Below, one piece after another: positions 1 through 8,956 of a stretch of DNA of 64,000 nucleotides. The stretch covers positions 1,488,001 through 1,552,000 of the forward strand of contig NC_014121.1 of NCBI RefSeq assembly GCF_000025565.1, in the 5' to 3' direction. Positions within the stretch are counted from its first letter, which is position 1; the number at the start of each line of letters is the position of its first letter. The translations under genes were made by a program, and so were the position numbers. The notes below the pieces were generated by a model. That model saw only the letters and a program-made list of their open reading frames with translations. It searched no databases and had not been told where the DNA came from. This DNA comes from Enterobacter cloacae subsp. cloacae ATCC 13047 (lineage in GTDB: Bacteria > Pseudomonadota > Gammaproteobacteria > Enterobacterales > Enterobacteriaceae).

Positions 1-152
1 TTGGTTGTTTTTAAGGCCATCAGTTGCGCACAAATAGGTATTGTTGAAAGTTATAATAACTCATGAATGGATTCATCTTGAGCATGAGCGCATTTAATGC
101 TTATTTTAATAGGCTATGCGGTAATTTTGTAAGACAACTAAGTGATTGAAGA
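1..152. other. Upstream region of msrC, no gene seen
   Basis: No reading frame of note is visible. In K-12 the next gene outward is the divergent yebS, so this is probably part of a divergent promoter region. A TATAAT hexamer lies at 52-57, but no well-spaced -35 element was found. Confidence 0.4.
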
Positions 153-650
153 ATGAACAAAACAGAATTCTACGCGGACCTGAACCGCGATTTTAAGGCA
201 TTGATGGCGGGTGAGACCAGCTTCTTAGCCACTCTGGCAAATACTAGCGCATTGCTGTTTGAACGTCTCTCTGACGTGAACTGGGCCGGTTTTTATCTTC
301 TGGAAGGTGAAACGCTGGTGCTGGGGCCGTTCCAGGGCAAACTGGCCTGCGTACGCATTCCGGTCGGCCGGGGTGTCTGCGGCACGGCAGTCGCCGAGAA
401 TCAGGTACAGCGTGTGGAAGATGTGCATGCGTTTGACGGGCACATTGCCTGTGATGCCGCCAGTAATTCTGAAATCGTGCTGCCGCTGGTGGTAAAAAAT
501 CAGATTATTGGCGTTCTGGACATCGACAGTACGGTCTTCAGTCGCTTTACAATCGAGGACGAACAGGGGCTGCGCGAGCTGGTGGCGAATCTGGAAAACG
601 TTCTTGCAGCAACCGATTATCAAAAATTCTTTGCGAGCGTCGCAGGATAA
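153..650 (+). CDS. msrC: Free methionine-(R)-sulfoxide reductase MsrC
   Basis: This cytosolic GAF-domain enzyme reduces free methionine-R-sulfoxide, a product of oxidative damage, to methionine. The protein has 165 residues, the same as E. coli YebR/MsrC, and is a single GAF fold. The three conserved cysteines are at 66, 76 and 100, spaced exactly like Cys84/94/118 of the longer E. coli numbering, so the catalytic and resolving residues are present. The ATG is conserved, though its ribosome binding site (GAAG just upstream) is poor. It precedes proQ on the same strand with a 96-base gap, as in K-12. Confidence 0.95.
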   Translation: MNKTEFYADLNRDFKALMAGETSFLATLANTSALLFERLSDVNWAGFYLLEGETLVLGPFQGKLACVRIPVGRGVCGTAVAENQVQRVEDVHAFDGHIACDAASNSEIVLPLVVKNQIIGVLDIDSTVFSRFTIEDEQGLRELVANLENVLAATDYQKFFASVAG

Positions 651-678
651 TCAACGGATAACGTAGCATTTACTGATA

Positions 679-696
679 GCGTCATTATAATGACGC
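679..696. promoter_or_regulatory. Perfect 18-base palindrome with embedded TATAAT upstream of proQ
   Basis: GCGTCATTATAATGACGC reads the same on both strands and contains TATAAT at 686-691, about 55 bases before the proQ start. It may be a -10 element overlapped by an operator for an unknown regulator. No convincing -35 was found at 16-18 bases. Confidence 0.3.
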
Positions 697-746
697 CTGT
701 TCATGCCTGCGCTTGTTGGCAACGTCCGTTGTAATCAGGAAATTTC

Positions 747-1433
747 ATGGAAAATCAACCTAAGTTGAATAGCAGTAAAGAAGTTATCGCATTTCTGGCC
801 GAGCGTTTCCCACAGTGCTTCAGCGCTGAAGGCGAAGCTCGTCCCCTGAAAGTCGGTATTTTTCAGGATCTGGTAGCACGCGTTGAGGGGGAAATGAACC
901 TCAGCAAAACTCAGCTGCGTTCCGCCTTACGTCTTTATACTTCGAGCTGGCGTTACCTGTACGGTATCAAACCGGGCGCGACTCGCGTGGATCTTGACGG
1001 CAACCCCTGTGGTGAGCTGGACGAGCAGCACGTCGAGCATGCGCGTAAGCAGCTTGAAGAAGCCAAAGCACGCGTTCAGGCACAACGTGCAGAACAGCAG
1101 GCGAAAAAACGTGAAGCCGCTGCGGCAAACGGCCAGGAAGAAGCGCCTCGCCGTGAGCGTAAACCGCGTCCTGCACCGCGTCGCAACGAAAATAACGATC
1201 GCAAACCGCGTGCTGACAAACCAGCAGCTAAAGCCCCGCGCGCGCCTCATGAAGAGCAGCGCCACACTCCGGTTTCAGACATCAACGCCCTGAGCGTCGG
1301 TCAGGCACTGAAGGTAAAAGCGGGTAACAATGCAATGGACGCCACCGTTATGGAAATCACCAAAGATGGCGTTCGTGTACAGCTGACTTCTGGTATGTCA
1401 ATGATTGTACGCGCAGAACACTTGTTGTTCTGA
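747..1433 (+). CDS. proQ: RNA chaperone ProQ
   Basis: ProQ is a global RNA-binding protein that stabilises small RNAs and mRNA 3' ends and influences ProP osmoregulation. It has 228 residues. An N-terminal FinO/ProQ domain (about 1-120) is followed by a long Lys/Arg/Ala/Pro-rich linker (about 105-175) and a C-terminal Tudor-like domain (about 180-228) that starts near the [11 protein letters not shown] segment. The ATG follows a CAGGA ribosome binding site. The gene sits 19 bases before prc, so the two are probably co-transcribed, as in K-12. Confidence 0.96.
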   Translation: MENQPKLNSSKEVIAFLAERFPQCFSAEGEARPLKVGIFQDLVARVEGEMNLSKTQLRSALRLYTSSWRYLYGIKPGATRVDLDGNPCGELDEQHVEHARKQLEEAKARVQAQRAEQQAKKREAAAANGQEEAPRRERKPRPAPRRNENNDRKPRADKPAAKAPRAPHEEQRHTPVSDINALSVGQALKVKAGNNAMDATVMEITKDGVRVQLTSGMSMIVRAEHLLF

Positions 1434-1452
1434 AACGGAGGCCAAGCCTGGC

Positions 1453-3501
1453 ATGAACACTTTTTTTAAGCTCACCGCGCTGGCCGGCCTGTTTGCCATA
1501 ACAGGCCATGCTTTCGCAGTGGACGATATTACGCGTGTTGATCAAATTCCGGTTCTCAAGGAAGAGACGCAGCACGCGACGGTGAGCGAGCGTGTAACGT
1601 CACGCTTCACCCGTTCGCACTATCGTCAGTTCGATCTCGATCAGGCCTTTTCGGCCAAAATCTTCGACCGCTATCTGAACTTGCTGGATTACAGCCATAA
1701 CGTACTGCTCGCCAGCGATGTCGAGCAGTTCGCCAAACGTAAATCCGACGTCGGTGATGAGCTGCGTTCCGGCAAGCTGGATCTGTTCTACGATCTGTAT
1801 AACCTGGCACAAAAGCGCCGCTTTGAACGTTATCAATATGCGCTGAAAGTGCTGGAACGTCCGATGGACTTCACCGGCAATGACACCTTTAATCTGGACC
1901 GCAGTAAAGCGCCCTGGCCGAAAGACGAAGCCGAGCTGAACGCCCTGTGGGACAGCAAAGTGAAGTACGACGAACTGAGTCTCAAGCTCACTGGCAAAGA
2001 TGAGAAAGAGATCCGTGACACGCTGACGCGCCGTTACAAGTTTGCCATTCGTCGTCTGGCACAAACCAACAGCGAAGATGTTTTCTCGCTGGCAATGACT
2101 GCCTTTGCCCACGAAATCGATCCGCATACGAACTATCTCTCCCCGCGTAACACCGAACAGTTCAATACCGAAATGAGCCTTTCTCTGGAAGGTATCGGCG
2201 CGGTGCTGCAGATGGACGACGATTACACGGTGATCAACTCCATGGTTGCGGGTGGCCCGGCATCAAAAAGCAAAGCGATAAGCGTAGGCGATCGCATTGT
2301 CGGTGTAGGCCAAACCGGGCAGAACATGGTTGATGTCATCGGCTGGCGTCTGGACGATGTGGTTGCGCTGATCAAAGGTCCGAAAGGCAGCAAAGTTCGT
2401 CTTGAAATTCTGCCTGCCGGGAAAGGCACCAAAACCCGTATCGTTACCCTGACCCGTGAGCGTATTCGTCTTGAAGACCGCGCGGTGAAAATGTCGGTGA
2501 AAACCGTCGGTAAAGAGAAGGTGGGTGTACTTGATATCCCTGGCTTCTACGTAGGGCTGACCGATGACGTAAAAGTGCAGCTGCAGAAGCTTGAGAAGCA
2601 GAACGTCAGCAGCGTGATCATCGATCTGCGCAGCAACGGCGGTGGTGCACTGACAGAAGCTGTCTCTCTGTCTGGCCTGTTTATCCCGTCTGGCCCGGTC
2701 GTGCAGGTGCGCGATAACAACGGTAAAGTGCGTGAAGATGCCGACAATGATGGCGTGGTTTACTACAAAGGCCCGCTGGTAGTGCTGGTCGATCGCTTCA
2801 GTGCGTCAGCATCAGAAATCTTTGCCGCTGCAATGCAGGACTATGGTCGCGCGCTGATCGTGGGTGAGCCGACGTTCGGTAAAGGTACCGTCCAGCAGTA
2901 TCGTTCCCTGAATCGTATTTACGATCAGATGCTGCGTCCGGAATGGCCTGCGCTGGGGTCTGTTCAGTACACCATTCAGAAATTCTATCGTGTGAACGGC
3001 GGCAGTACGCAGCGTAAGGGCGTGACGCCAGACATCATGATGCCGACAGGCACGGAAGAGACGGAAACCGGTGAGAAGTTTGAAGATAACGCGTTGCCGT
3101 GGGATAGCATCAATGCCGCGACTTACGTGAAAGCCGGTGATATGACCCAGTTTGGTCCGGAGCTACTGAAAGACCACAACGAACGCATCGCGAAAGATCC
3201 TGAATTCCAGTACATCATGAAGGACATTGCCCGCTTTAATGCCCTGAAAGAAAAACGGAATATTGTTTCTCTGAACTACGCTCAGCGTGAGAAAGAGAAC
3301 AATGAGGATGACGCAACGCGTCTGGCGCGTATCAACGATCGCTTCAAACGTGAAGGTAAACCGTTGCTCAAGAAACTGGACGATCTGCCAAAAGATTACC
3401 AGGAGCCGGATCCGTACCTGGACGAGACGGTACATATCGCTCTTGACCTGGCGAAACTCGAAAAAGCCAGGCCCGCCGAGCAACCCGCTCCGGCAAAATA
3501 A
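1453..3501 (+). CDS. prc: Tail-specific periplasmic protease Prc
   Basis: Prc (Tsp) is a periplasmic serine protease that trims C-termini, processes FtsI, and with the lipoprotein NlpI controls the endopeptidase MepS. The chosen ATG gives 682 residues, the E. coli length, beginning with a signal peptide that ends near AFA (about residue 22). An upstream in-frame start at 1405 would add 16 non-conserved residues inside proQ. A PDZ domain spans roughly 240-320. The catalytic dyad is Ser452 (in FSASASE) and Lys477 (in FGKGTVQQ), matching the known positions. A strong terminator follows. Confidence 0.97.
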   Translation: MNTFFKLTALAGLFAITGHAFAVDDITRVDQIPVLKEETQHATVSERVTSRFTRSHYRQFDLDQAFSAKIFDRYLNLLDYSHNVLLASDVEQFAKRKSDVGDELRSGKLDLFYDLYNLAQKRRFERYQYALKVLERPMDFTGNDTFNLDRSKAPWPKDEAELNALWDSKVKYDELSLKLTGKDEKEIRDTLTRRYKFAIRRLAQTNSEDVFSLAMTAFAHEIDPHTNYLSPRNTEQFNTEMSLSLEGIGAVLQMDDDYTVINSMVAGGPASKSKAISVGDRIVGVGQTGQNMVDVIGWRLDDVVALIKGPKGSKVRLEILPAGKGTKTRIVTLTRERIRLEDRAVKMSVKTVGKEKVGVLDIPGFYVGLTDDVKVQLQKLEKQNVSSVIIDLRSNGGGALTEAVSLSGLFIPSGPVVQVRDNNGKVREDADNDGVVYYKGPLVVLVDRFSASASEIFAAAMQDYGRALIVGEPTFGKGTVQQYRSLNRIYDQMLRPEWPALGSVQYTIQKFYRVNGGSTQRKGVTPDIMMPTGTEETETGEKFEDNALPWDSINAATYVKAGDMTQFGPELLKDHNERIAKDPEFQYIMKDIARFNALKEKRNIVSLNYAQREKENNEDDATRLARINDRFKREGKPLLKKLDDLPKDYQEPDPYLDETVHIALDLAKLEKARPAEQPAPAK

Positions 3502-3506
3502 TCCCC

Positions 3507-3540
3507 AACAGGCACAAGAAATTGTGCCTGTTTCTTTTTG
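3507..3540 (+). terminator. Rho-independent terminator after prc
   Basis: A perfect 11-bp stem (3507-3517 with 3522-3532) with a GAAA loop is followed by a T-rich tail. It ends the msrC/proQ/prc transcript before htpX. Confidence 0.85.
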
Positions 3541-3615
3541 TTCTGCATCCTTCCGTCAGGCAGATTTCCAATTGTGTAAAGTTGTGTCTTTCTGGTGACT
3601 TACGCCCTTCGTATG

Positions 3616-3641
3616 CTTGAAAATAGCCGCAATACCCATAC
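3616..3641 (+). promoter_or_regulatory. Sigma-32-type heat-shock promoter of htpX
   Basis: CTTGAAA (3616-3622) and CCCATAC (3635-3641) are separated by 12 bases, close to the sigma-32 pattern CTTGAAA/CCCATNT. The predicted transcript start is about 45 bases before the htpX ATG. htpX is a known sigma-32 gene in E. coli; use here is inferred. Confidence 0.65.
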
Positions 3642-3693
3642 GATGTGGGTAATCGCATAGTGCGTTTTGTTAAACTGAGGTTAAAAGAAAATT

Positions 3694-4575
3694 ATGATGC
3701 GAATCGCGCTCTTCCTGCTCACCAACCTGGCGGTAATGGTGGTATTCGGGCTGGTGCTAAGCCTGACAGGAATTCAGTCGAGTAGCGTTCAGGGTCTGTT
3801 GATTATGGCGCTGCTGTTTGGTTTTGGTGGCTCTTTTATTTCACTTCTGATGTCGAAGTGGATGGCGCTGAAATCGGTAGGTGGTGAGGTCATTGAACAG
3901 CCGCGCAACGATATGGAGCAGTGGCTGATGAATACGGTGGCGCAGCAAGCTAAGCAGGCGGGGATCGCCATGCCGCAGGTTGCCATTTACCATGCGCCGG
4001 ACATCAATGCCTTTGCTACGGGTGCCCGTCGCGATGCGTCGCTGGTTGCCGTAAGTACCGGGCTGCTGCAGAACATGAGCCGTGACGAAGCCGAAGCGGT
4101 TATCGCGCACGAGATCAGCCATATTGCGAACGGTGACATGGTAACCATGACGCTGATTCAGGGCGTGGTGAACACCTTTGTGATCTTTATTTCCCGTATT
4201 CTGGCGCAGATCGCCGCTGGCTTTATGGGTGGAAACCGCGATGAAGGTGAAGAGAGCAACGGTAACCCGCTGATCTACTTCGCGGTATCAATGGTTCTGG
4301 AACTGGTGTTCGGCATTCTGGCCAGCATCATCACCATGTGGTTCTCCCGTCACCGTGAATTCCATGCGGATGCCGGCTCTGCGAAACTGGTTGGTCGTGA
4401 GAAGATGATTGCTGCCCTGCAGCGTCTGAAAACCAGCTACGAGCCGCAGGAAGCTAACAGCATGATGGCATTCTGCATCAACGGTAAATCAAAATCGTTG
4501 AGCGAGCTGTTTATGTCTCACCCGCCACTGGATAAACGCATTGAAGCGCTGCGCAGTGGGGAATACCTGAAGTAA
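3694..4575 (+). CDS. htpX: Membrane zinc protease HtpX
   Basis: HtpX is an inner-membrane metalloprotease of the M48 family that, with FtsH, degrades misfolded membrane proteins during heat or envelope stress. Its 293 residues equal the E. coli length. Two N-terminal membrane segments (about 4-26 and 36-55) precede the zinc motif HEISH (His139, Glu140, His143), and two more hydrophobic segments follow (about 156-180 and 195-217). The third zinc ligand lies in the downstream HREFHAD segment. It is preceded by a sigma-32-like promoter and followed by a strong terminator. ATG at 3697 is an alternative start. Confidence 0.96.
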   Translation: MMRIALFLLTNLAVMVVFGLVLSLTGIQSSSVQGLLIMALLFGFGGSFISLLMSKWMALKSVGGEVIEQPRNDMEQWLMNTVAQQAKQAGIAMPQVAIYHAPDINAFATGARRDASLVAVSTGLLQNMSRDEAEAVIAHEISHIANGDMVTMTLIQGVVNTFVIFISRILAQIAAGFMGGNRDEGEESNGNPLIYFAVSMVLELVFGILASIITMWFSRHREFHADAGSAKLVGREKMIAALQRLKTSYEPQEANSMMAFCINGKSKSLSELFMSHPPLDKRIEALRSGEYLK

Positions 4576-4593
4576 TGCTGAAGATGCAGTCTG

Positions 4594-4627
4594 AGCCGGG
4601 CGGAGGTAACTCCGCCCGGCTTTTTTT
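4594..4627 (+). terminator. Rho-independent terminator after htpX
   Basis: A perfect 12-bp GC-rich stem (4594-4605 with 4610-4621), GTAA loop, then seven T. It lies directly beyond the convergent yebQ stop codon. Confidence 0.88.
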
Positions 4628-5999
4628 ATGCCTGTACGCTGGGCTGCGTGACGCGCAGGCCGCTGACGATCGCGGCAAGGGTGGCAAGTGCACCTGCGGT
4701 GAGGAGCGCAAGGTGATTACCATTCTGCCCGGCGAGGTTGAACATCAGGGCGACCAGTGCCGCACCGGTGCTTTGCCCCAGCAGGCGCGCGGTACCCAAC
4801 ATGCCACTGGCTCCTCCACTTCGGTGGCGCGGTGCGGAGGTGATAATGGTGTGGTTGTTCGGCGACTGGAACAGGCCAAAACCGGCACCGCAGAGGATCA
4901 TACGCCAGATAATATCCAGATCCGTAGGTTGCGAGGGAAGCAGCGCCAGCGCAAACAGACCCGCCGCCATGACTGCCAGCCCCAGCGCGCCCAGTAATCC
5001 GGCATGCACGCGCTCTATGAGATAACCTGCCAGCGGTGCCATCACCATCGTTGCCAGCGGCCATGGGGTCAGCAGCAGTCCAGTCTCCACTTCCGAACGT
5101 CCTATTACGCTCTGCAGGAAAAAGGGCAGAGAGACGAGGGCGAGCATCTGGGCGCAGAACGAACAGATGGAGGTGCATATTGAGAGCGAAAAAAGCGGAA
5201 TACGCAGCAGATCCACCGGCAGTAACGGCACAGGTAAAGCGAGCTGGCGGCGAACAAAGAAGTAGCCAATGATCAGCAGAGCAGCAACCTCTGCGACGGT
5301 CAGCAGGAGTGATTGACCCTGCGCAAAGCCGCTCAGGGCCGTAATCAACAGGCCAAAGGTCAGCGCATTCATCACCGCACTGGCGATATCAAAACGAGGC
5401 ATGGTGCTTTTGGGGCCGTTCCCCGGCAGATAGCGCAGGGCAAAGAAAATGGCCACCATACCCAGCGGCACATTGATGGCGAACAACCATTGCCATGAGG
5501 CGACAGACAGTATAGCCGCCGCAATGGTGGGCCCGGCGGCCGAGGATACCGCCACAATAAAGGAGTTTATTCCCATTCCGCGCCCTAAATGGCGCTGAGG
5601 ATAAATTAAGCGAATCAACGCGGTATTAACGCTCATCAACGCCGCGCCGCCAAAACCCTGCGCAATGCGGGCCAGCGTCAGCATATGCAGCGAATCAGAG
5701 AGGGCGCAGAACAGTGAGGTTAAGGTAAACACAGCCAGACCGCACTGATACACCCGCCGGTAGCCGAACATATCACCCAGAAACGAGAACGAGAGCAGTG
5801 AGATCACGATCGCTATCTGATAAGCGTTAACAATCCAGATTGAGCTGGCGGGTGAGGCATGCAGATCGCTGGCAATGGTGGGCAGGGCAACATTGGCAAT
5901 CGCGCCGTCGAGCACGGCCATTGAAATACCGATGATAATCGTAGCGATAGCGCCATACCGCTGGGGTAAAGGCAGACCATCGGACAGTTTTTTTTCCAT
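4626..5999 (-). CDS. yebQ: Major facilitator transporter YebQ (DHA2 family)
   Basis: This is a 457-residue inner-membrane proton-coupled transporter of the DHA2 drug:H+ antiporter family with about 14 membrane segments. It is very similar to E. coli YebQ, whose substrate is not established. The conserved motif-A region (FLGDMFGYRR, about 77-86) and the antiporter-type stretch after AVSSAAGPTIAAAI support export. The start MEKKLSDG is less conserved than the rest and its ribosome binding site is weak. It is divergent from kdgR, and yebQ has been associated with KdgR control in enterobacteria, so a link to sugar-acid compounds is possible but unproven. Confidence 0.9.
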   Translation of the reverse strand: MEKKLSDGLPLPQRYGAIATIIIGISMAVLDGAIANVALPTIASDLHASPASSIWIVNAYQIAIVISLLSFSFLGDMFGYRRVYQCGLAVFTLTSLFCALSDSLHMLTLARIAQGFGGAALMSVNTALIRLIYPQRHLGRGMGINSFIVAVSSAAGPTIAAAILSVASWQWLFAINVPLGMVAIFFALRYLPGNGPKSTMPRFDIASAVMNALTFGLLITALSGFAQGQSLLLTVAEVAALLIIGYFFVRRQLALPVPLLPVDLLRIPLFSLSICTSICSFCAQMLALVSLPFFLQSVIGRSEVETGLLLTPWPLATMVMAPLAGYLIERVHAGLLGALGLAVMAAGLFALALLPSQPTDLDIIWRMILCGAGFGLFQSPNNHTIITSAPRHRSGGASGMLGTARLLGQSTGAALVALMFNLAGQNGNHLALLTAGALATLAAIVSGLRVTQPSVQA

Positions 6000-6129
6000 G
6001 TGGGATGAATAGCTCAGTGTGAAATTATTCTCAGGGTAACTATTTTAGCACTGTTACAACCGCTTTATGTCGCAGATTTGTAACGAAGTAAACGCGGATT
6101 GATTGCAGCAGGCATGACGGGAATTTATA

Positions 6130-6153
6130 ATAAAAACCGGTTCTGATTTTTAT
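6130..6153. promoter_or_regulatory. Candidate KdgR-type operator between yebQ and kdgR
   Basis: ATAAAAA (6130-6136) and TTTTTAT (6147-6153) form an inverted repeat around an asymmetric centre, 25 bases before kdgR. AT-rich palindromes of this size are bound by IclR-family KdgR. The match to the published KdgR consensus is only partial, so autoregulation is an inference. Confidence 0.28.
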
Positions 6154-6177
6154 AAAACACTCTCTATGAGGTGATGA

Positions 6178-6969
6178 ATGGCAATTGCAGATTTGGATAA
6201 ACAACCCGATTCTGTTTCTTCCGTGCTGAAGGTGTTTGGCATCCTGCAGGCGCTCGGAGAAGAGCGTGAAATTGGTATTACAGAATTGTCGCAGCGTGTG
6301 ATGATGTCGAAAAGCACCGTTTATCGCTTTTTGCAAACCATGAAGTCACTGGGGTATGTCGCGCAGGAAGGCGAGTCTGAAAAATATTCTCTGACGCTGA
6401 AACTGTTCGAATTAGGTGCCCGTGCGCTGCAAAACGTTGACCTGGTGCGTAGTGCAGATATCCAGATGCGTGAGCTCTCTCGTCTGACCAAAGAAACCAT
6501 TCACCTGGGTGCTCTGGATGAAGACAGCATTGTTTACATCCATAAAATTGACTCAATGTATAACCTGCGCATGTACTCTCGCATCGGGCGTCGCAATCCG
6601 TTATACAGCACGGCTATCGGCAAAGTTCTGCTGGCCTGGCGTGACCGTGAAGAAGTGAAGCAGATTCTGGATGGGGTGGAGTACAAACGCAGTACCCAGC
6701 GTACCATCACCAGTACGGACGAACTGCTGACGGTGCTTGATAAGGTACGTGAGCAGGGTTATGGCGAAGATAACGAAGAGCAGGAAGAAGGGCTGCGCTG
6801 CATTGGTGTGCCGGTATTTGACCGCTTTGGTGTGGTGATTGCGGGCTTGAGTATCTCCTTCCCGACGCTGCGCTTCTCAGAAGAGCGTCTGCATGAGTAT
6901 GTTGCTATTCTTCATACCGCCGCGCGTAAGATTTCTGAGCAGATGGGCTATAACGCGTATCCGTTTTAA
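6178..6969 (+). CDS. kdgR: IclR-family repressor KdgR
   Basis: KdgR represses genes for uptake and breakdown of pectin-derived hexuronates and is released by 2-keto-3-deoxygluconate. The protein has 263 residues, as in E. coli. An N-terminal winged helix-turn-helix (about 15-75; ITELSQRVMMSKSTVYRFL is the recognition region) is followed by the IclR effector domain (about 90-255). A GAGGTGA ribosome binding site selects the ATG at 6178 over an out-of-frame ATG at 6174. It is followed by a bidirectional terminator. Confidence 0.96.
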   Translation: MAIADLDKQPDSVSSVLKVFGILQALGEEREIGITELSQRVMMSKSTVYRFLQTMKSLGYVAQEGESEKYSLTLKLFELGARALQNVDLVRSADIQMRELSRLTKETIHLGALDEDSIVYIHKIDSMYNLRMYSRIGRRNPLYSTAIGKVLLAWRDREEVKQILDGVEYKRSTQRTITSTDELLTVLDKVREQGYGEDNEEQEEGLRCIGVPVFDRFGVVIAGLSISFPTLRFSEERLHEYVAILHTAARKISEQMGYNAYPF

Positions 6970-6982
6970 CCCCTCTCAGCAT

Positions 6983-7014
6983 AAAAAACGCCGCAGACAT
7001 TGCGGCGTTTTTTT
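6983..7014. terminator. Bidirectional terminator between kdgR and yobH
   Basis: The stem A6-CGCCGCA / TGCGGCG-T7 with a five-base loop (GACAT) has an A tract on one side and a T tract on the other. It can end kdgR on the plus strand and yobH on the minus strand. Confidence 0.88.
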
Positions 7015-7035
7015 ATCGGTCGTAAAAAAGGGTAA

Positions 7036-7275
7036 TTAACCGTTATCAATGACGACAGAAGTTTTACGCAGGACCGGGCAGTTGGTTAAACCGATGATCC
7101 CGCTATCAGAATGCAGGTACTGGGCGGTGCTCATTCCCTGGGCAGTCAGGTATTTACACTGGATACCTAATCCAGCTGCGTTTTCGGTGCTCCCCACAAG
7201 CACGCCATATCCGGTTAATAAAAGGCCAATCCATACTACGGCCAGTGCAATAATTGTTCGAATGATTAAATGCAT
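7036..7275 (-). CDS. yobH: Small exported/membrane protein YobH
   Basis: A 79-residue protein like E. coli YobH, of unknown function. One hydrophobic segment near the N-terminus (about 5-25, IIALAVVWIGLLLTGYGVL) looks like a membrane anchor or uncleaved signal, and two cysteines (in QCKY and NCPV) could form a disulphide outside the membrane. The start at 7275 fits the family length and a GAGG ribosome binding site five bases away. A second ATG at 7278 would add one residue. It is convergent with kdgR and divergent from mgrB. Confidence 0.88.
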   Translation of the reverse strand: MHLIIRTIIALAVVWIGLLLTGYGVLVGSTENAAGLGIQCKYLTAQGMSTAQYLHSDSGIIGLTNCPVLRKTSVVIDNG

Positions 7276-7368
7276 CATTGCCTCTTTATCTTTGTTGTCA
7301 TGCCTCAAGACTAAACGGTTTACTCTATGAAACAAGTGCATAATTCTGAAAAGGGCTTACAGGCGTTA

Positions 7369-7400
7369 CAGTTAGTCCTTGTTTAAGATAACCGTGATAA
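7369..7400 (+). promoter_or_regulatory. Candidate PhoP box and -10 of mgrB
   Basis: CAGTTA (7369-7374), five bases, then TGTTTA (7380-7385) resembles the PhoP direct repeat (G/T)GTTTA-N5-(G/T)GTTTA, with a degenerate first half. A GATAAC hexamer about ten bases downstream could be the -10. PhoP control of mgrB is established in E. coli and Klebsiella. Confidence 0.42.
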
Positions 7401-7434
7401 CCTGTATGCAACAGGTGTTAAGACGGAGTGTGGA

Positions 7435-7578
7435 GTGAAAAAAATACGCTGGGTAATTCTGGTTATCGTGCTGATTGCATGCGTGGTGTTGTGGACGCAG
7501 ACGATCAATGTGATGTGCGATCAGGATGTACAGTTTTTTAGCGGCGTTTGCGCAATCAATAAGTTTATTCCGTGGTAA
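7435..7578 (+). CDS. mgrB: PhoQ inhibitor MgrB (GTG start)
   Basis: MgrB is a 47-residue inner-membrane protein that binds the sensor kinase PhoQ and damps PhoPQ signalling. Loss of mgrB causes polymyxin resistance in Klebsiella and related species. Translation from GTG gives an N-terminal KKIRW anchor, one transmembrane helix (about 6-24) and a periplasmic tail with Cys28 and Cys39 plus Cys16 in the membrane, all conserved. The C-terminus NKFIPW matches the family. A GGAG ribosome binding site lies six bases upstream. The gene is intact, so polymyxin resistance by mgrB disruption is not indicated. Confidence 0.94.
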   Translation: MKKIRWVILVIVLIACVVLWTQTINVMCDQDVQFFSGVCAINKFIPW

Positions 7579-7652
7579 CAGGCATTTTTTCTTAAGGTGA
7601 TTTCCTTCCTTCGCGCCAGTGGTAAAATGCGTGTTTTTATTGAGGTGGTGAA

Positions 7653-7943
7653 ATGGGTGAGTTACTGAGTTCAGGGCTGCTGAATATGGCATCCCTGTTG
7701 GTTTCTGTCGTTGTTTTGCTGGTGGGACTTGTCATCTGGTTTTTCGTGAACCGTGCGAGCTCCCGGACGAACGAGCAGATCGAACTGCTGGAAGCGCTGC
7801 TCGATCAGCAAAAGCGTCAGAATGCGCTGTTACGCCGTCTGTGTGAGGCTAACGAACCGGAAGAGAAAGAAACGGCGAAAGAAGCTGCTGCGGAAGAGAG
7901 CGACGACAAAGACGACTTCATCCGTCTGGTGGCAGAGCGTTAA
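7653..7943 (+). CDS. yebO: YebO family single-pass membrane protein
   Basis: A 96-residue protein nearly identical to E. coli YebO over its first 70 residues; function unknown. It has one transmembrane helix (about 12-34), a conserved cytosolic helix likely to form a coiled coil (EQIELLEALLDQQKRQNALL) and an acidic, variable tail ending in the conserved FIRLVAER. A GAGGTG ribosome binding site precedes the ATG. It is followed after 23 bases by a metallo-beta-lactamase-fold gene, so the two may be co-transcribed. Confidence 0.92.
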   Translation: MGELLSSGLLNMASLLVSVVVLLVGLVIWFFVNRASSRTNEQIELLEALLDQQKRQNALLRRLCEANEPEEKETAKEAAAEESDDKDDFIRLVAER

Positions 7944-7966
7944 TCTTTCTGACCTGGGAGGTGGTT

Positions 7967-8956
7967 GTGGTCTGGAAAAATCCCTGGTATGACGCCTCCC
8001 TGAAGCATCACACGCCGAACGGTTTTCAGAATACCTGTCCCGTTGGGCATCAGCCCGGCGACCTTGAGCGCTGGCGTAAAGCGCGTAAAGAAGCCGGTTT
8101 GCCCAAACCTCCTGCGCTCGGTTATGACGACTTTATCCGCCAGTGGTGGCAGCCTGTGTCGCTTAATCAACCTCATGAAGATGGGGTATGGTGGCTGGGG
8201 CATGCGAGTATGCTGCTGCAAATGGACGGCAATACTCTTCTCACCGACCCGGTGTTTTCCCGACGCGCCTCTCCCGTACCGTTCCTGGGCCCCCTGCGCA
8301 GAACGCCTCCCGCTCTCTCTGTGGAACAACTCACGCAGCTTGATGCAGTGGTTATCTCTCACAATCATTACGATCACCTTGATGACGCGACCATTCGCCG
8401 TATCCTGAAGCGCTTTCCCGACGTCAGTTTCTTCGTGCCGTTAGGACTTGCACAGTGGTTTCGCCGCCGGGGAGCAAGGCGCATCGTTGAACTCGACTGG
8501 TGGCAGAGTATCACCTGGCAGGGGATAACCCTGACCGCCGTTCCGGCACAGCACTGGAGCATGCGAACATTCTGGAACCGCAATCGCTCTCTGTGGTGTG
8601 GCTGGGTCTTTGAGGGGCGACACCGCCGTTTCTGGTTTAGCGGCGATACGGGCTACTCTCCGGAGCTGCTTTTGATCCCGGAACGATTGGGCAAAATCGA
8701 CGCCGCCGCGTTGCCCATTGGCGCCTATGCACCAAGATGGTTCATGGCGGTACACCATATGGATCCGCAATCTGCCGTCGCATTGTGGCAGCAGCTGGGA
8801 AGTCCCTTAGCTTTTCCCATTCACTGGGGCGTGTTTGAACTGGCGGATGAATCACTTGATGAACCAGTCAGAGAGTTAACTGACGCGCTTGTTAATTTAG
8901 CACCGGTTAATAATTCCTTCAGGATACTGAAAATTGGTGAATATTTATCCTTGTAA
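7967..8956 (+). CDS. Metallo-beta-lactamase-fold hydrolase, RomA/NAPE-PLD-like
   Basis: A 329-residue cytosolic hydrolase of the metallo-beta-lactamase superfamily, in the branch with N-acyl-phosphatidylethanolamine phospholipase D and Enterobacter RomA. The metal site HNHYDH (His132, His134, Asp136, His137) is intact, and WFSGDTGYSP and the late IHWGVF supply further ligands. The substrate is unknown; a phospholipid or lactone is plausible by family. GTG at 7967 has a GGGAGG ribosome binding site five bases upstream and is preferred to GTG at 7961. K-12 has no gene here between yebO and yobF, so this is a lineage-specific insertion. Confidence 0.82.
   Translation: MVWKNPWYDASLKHHTPNGFQNTCPVGHQPGDLERWRKARKEAGLPKPPALGYDDFIRQWWQPVSLNQPHEDGVWWLGHASMLLQMDGNTLLTDPVFSRRASPVPFLGPLRRTPPALSVEQLTQLDAVVISHNHYDHLDDATIRRILKRFPDVSFFVPLGLAQWFRRRGARRIVELDWWQSITWQGITLTAVPAQHWSMRTFWNRNRSLWCGWVFEGRHRRFWFSGDTGYSPELLLIPERLGKIDAAALPIGAYAPRWFMAVHHMDPQSAVALWQQLGSPLAFPIHWGVFELADESLDEPVRELTDALVNLAPVNNSFRILKIGEYLSL

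Noticed and set aside
7300..7434. Possible disruption of the mgrB promoter by an insertion sequence
   Set aside because: No insertion or target duplication is present; the gene and its upstream region look intact.
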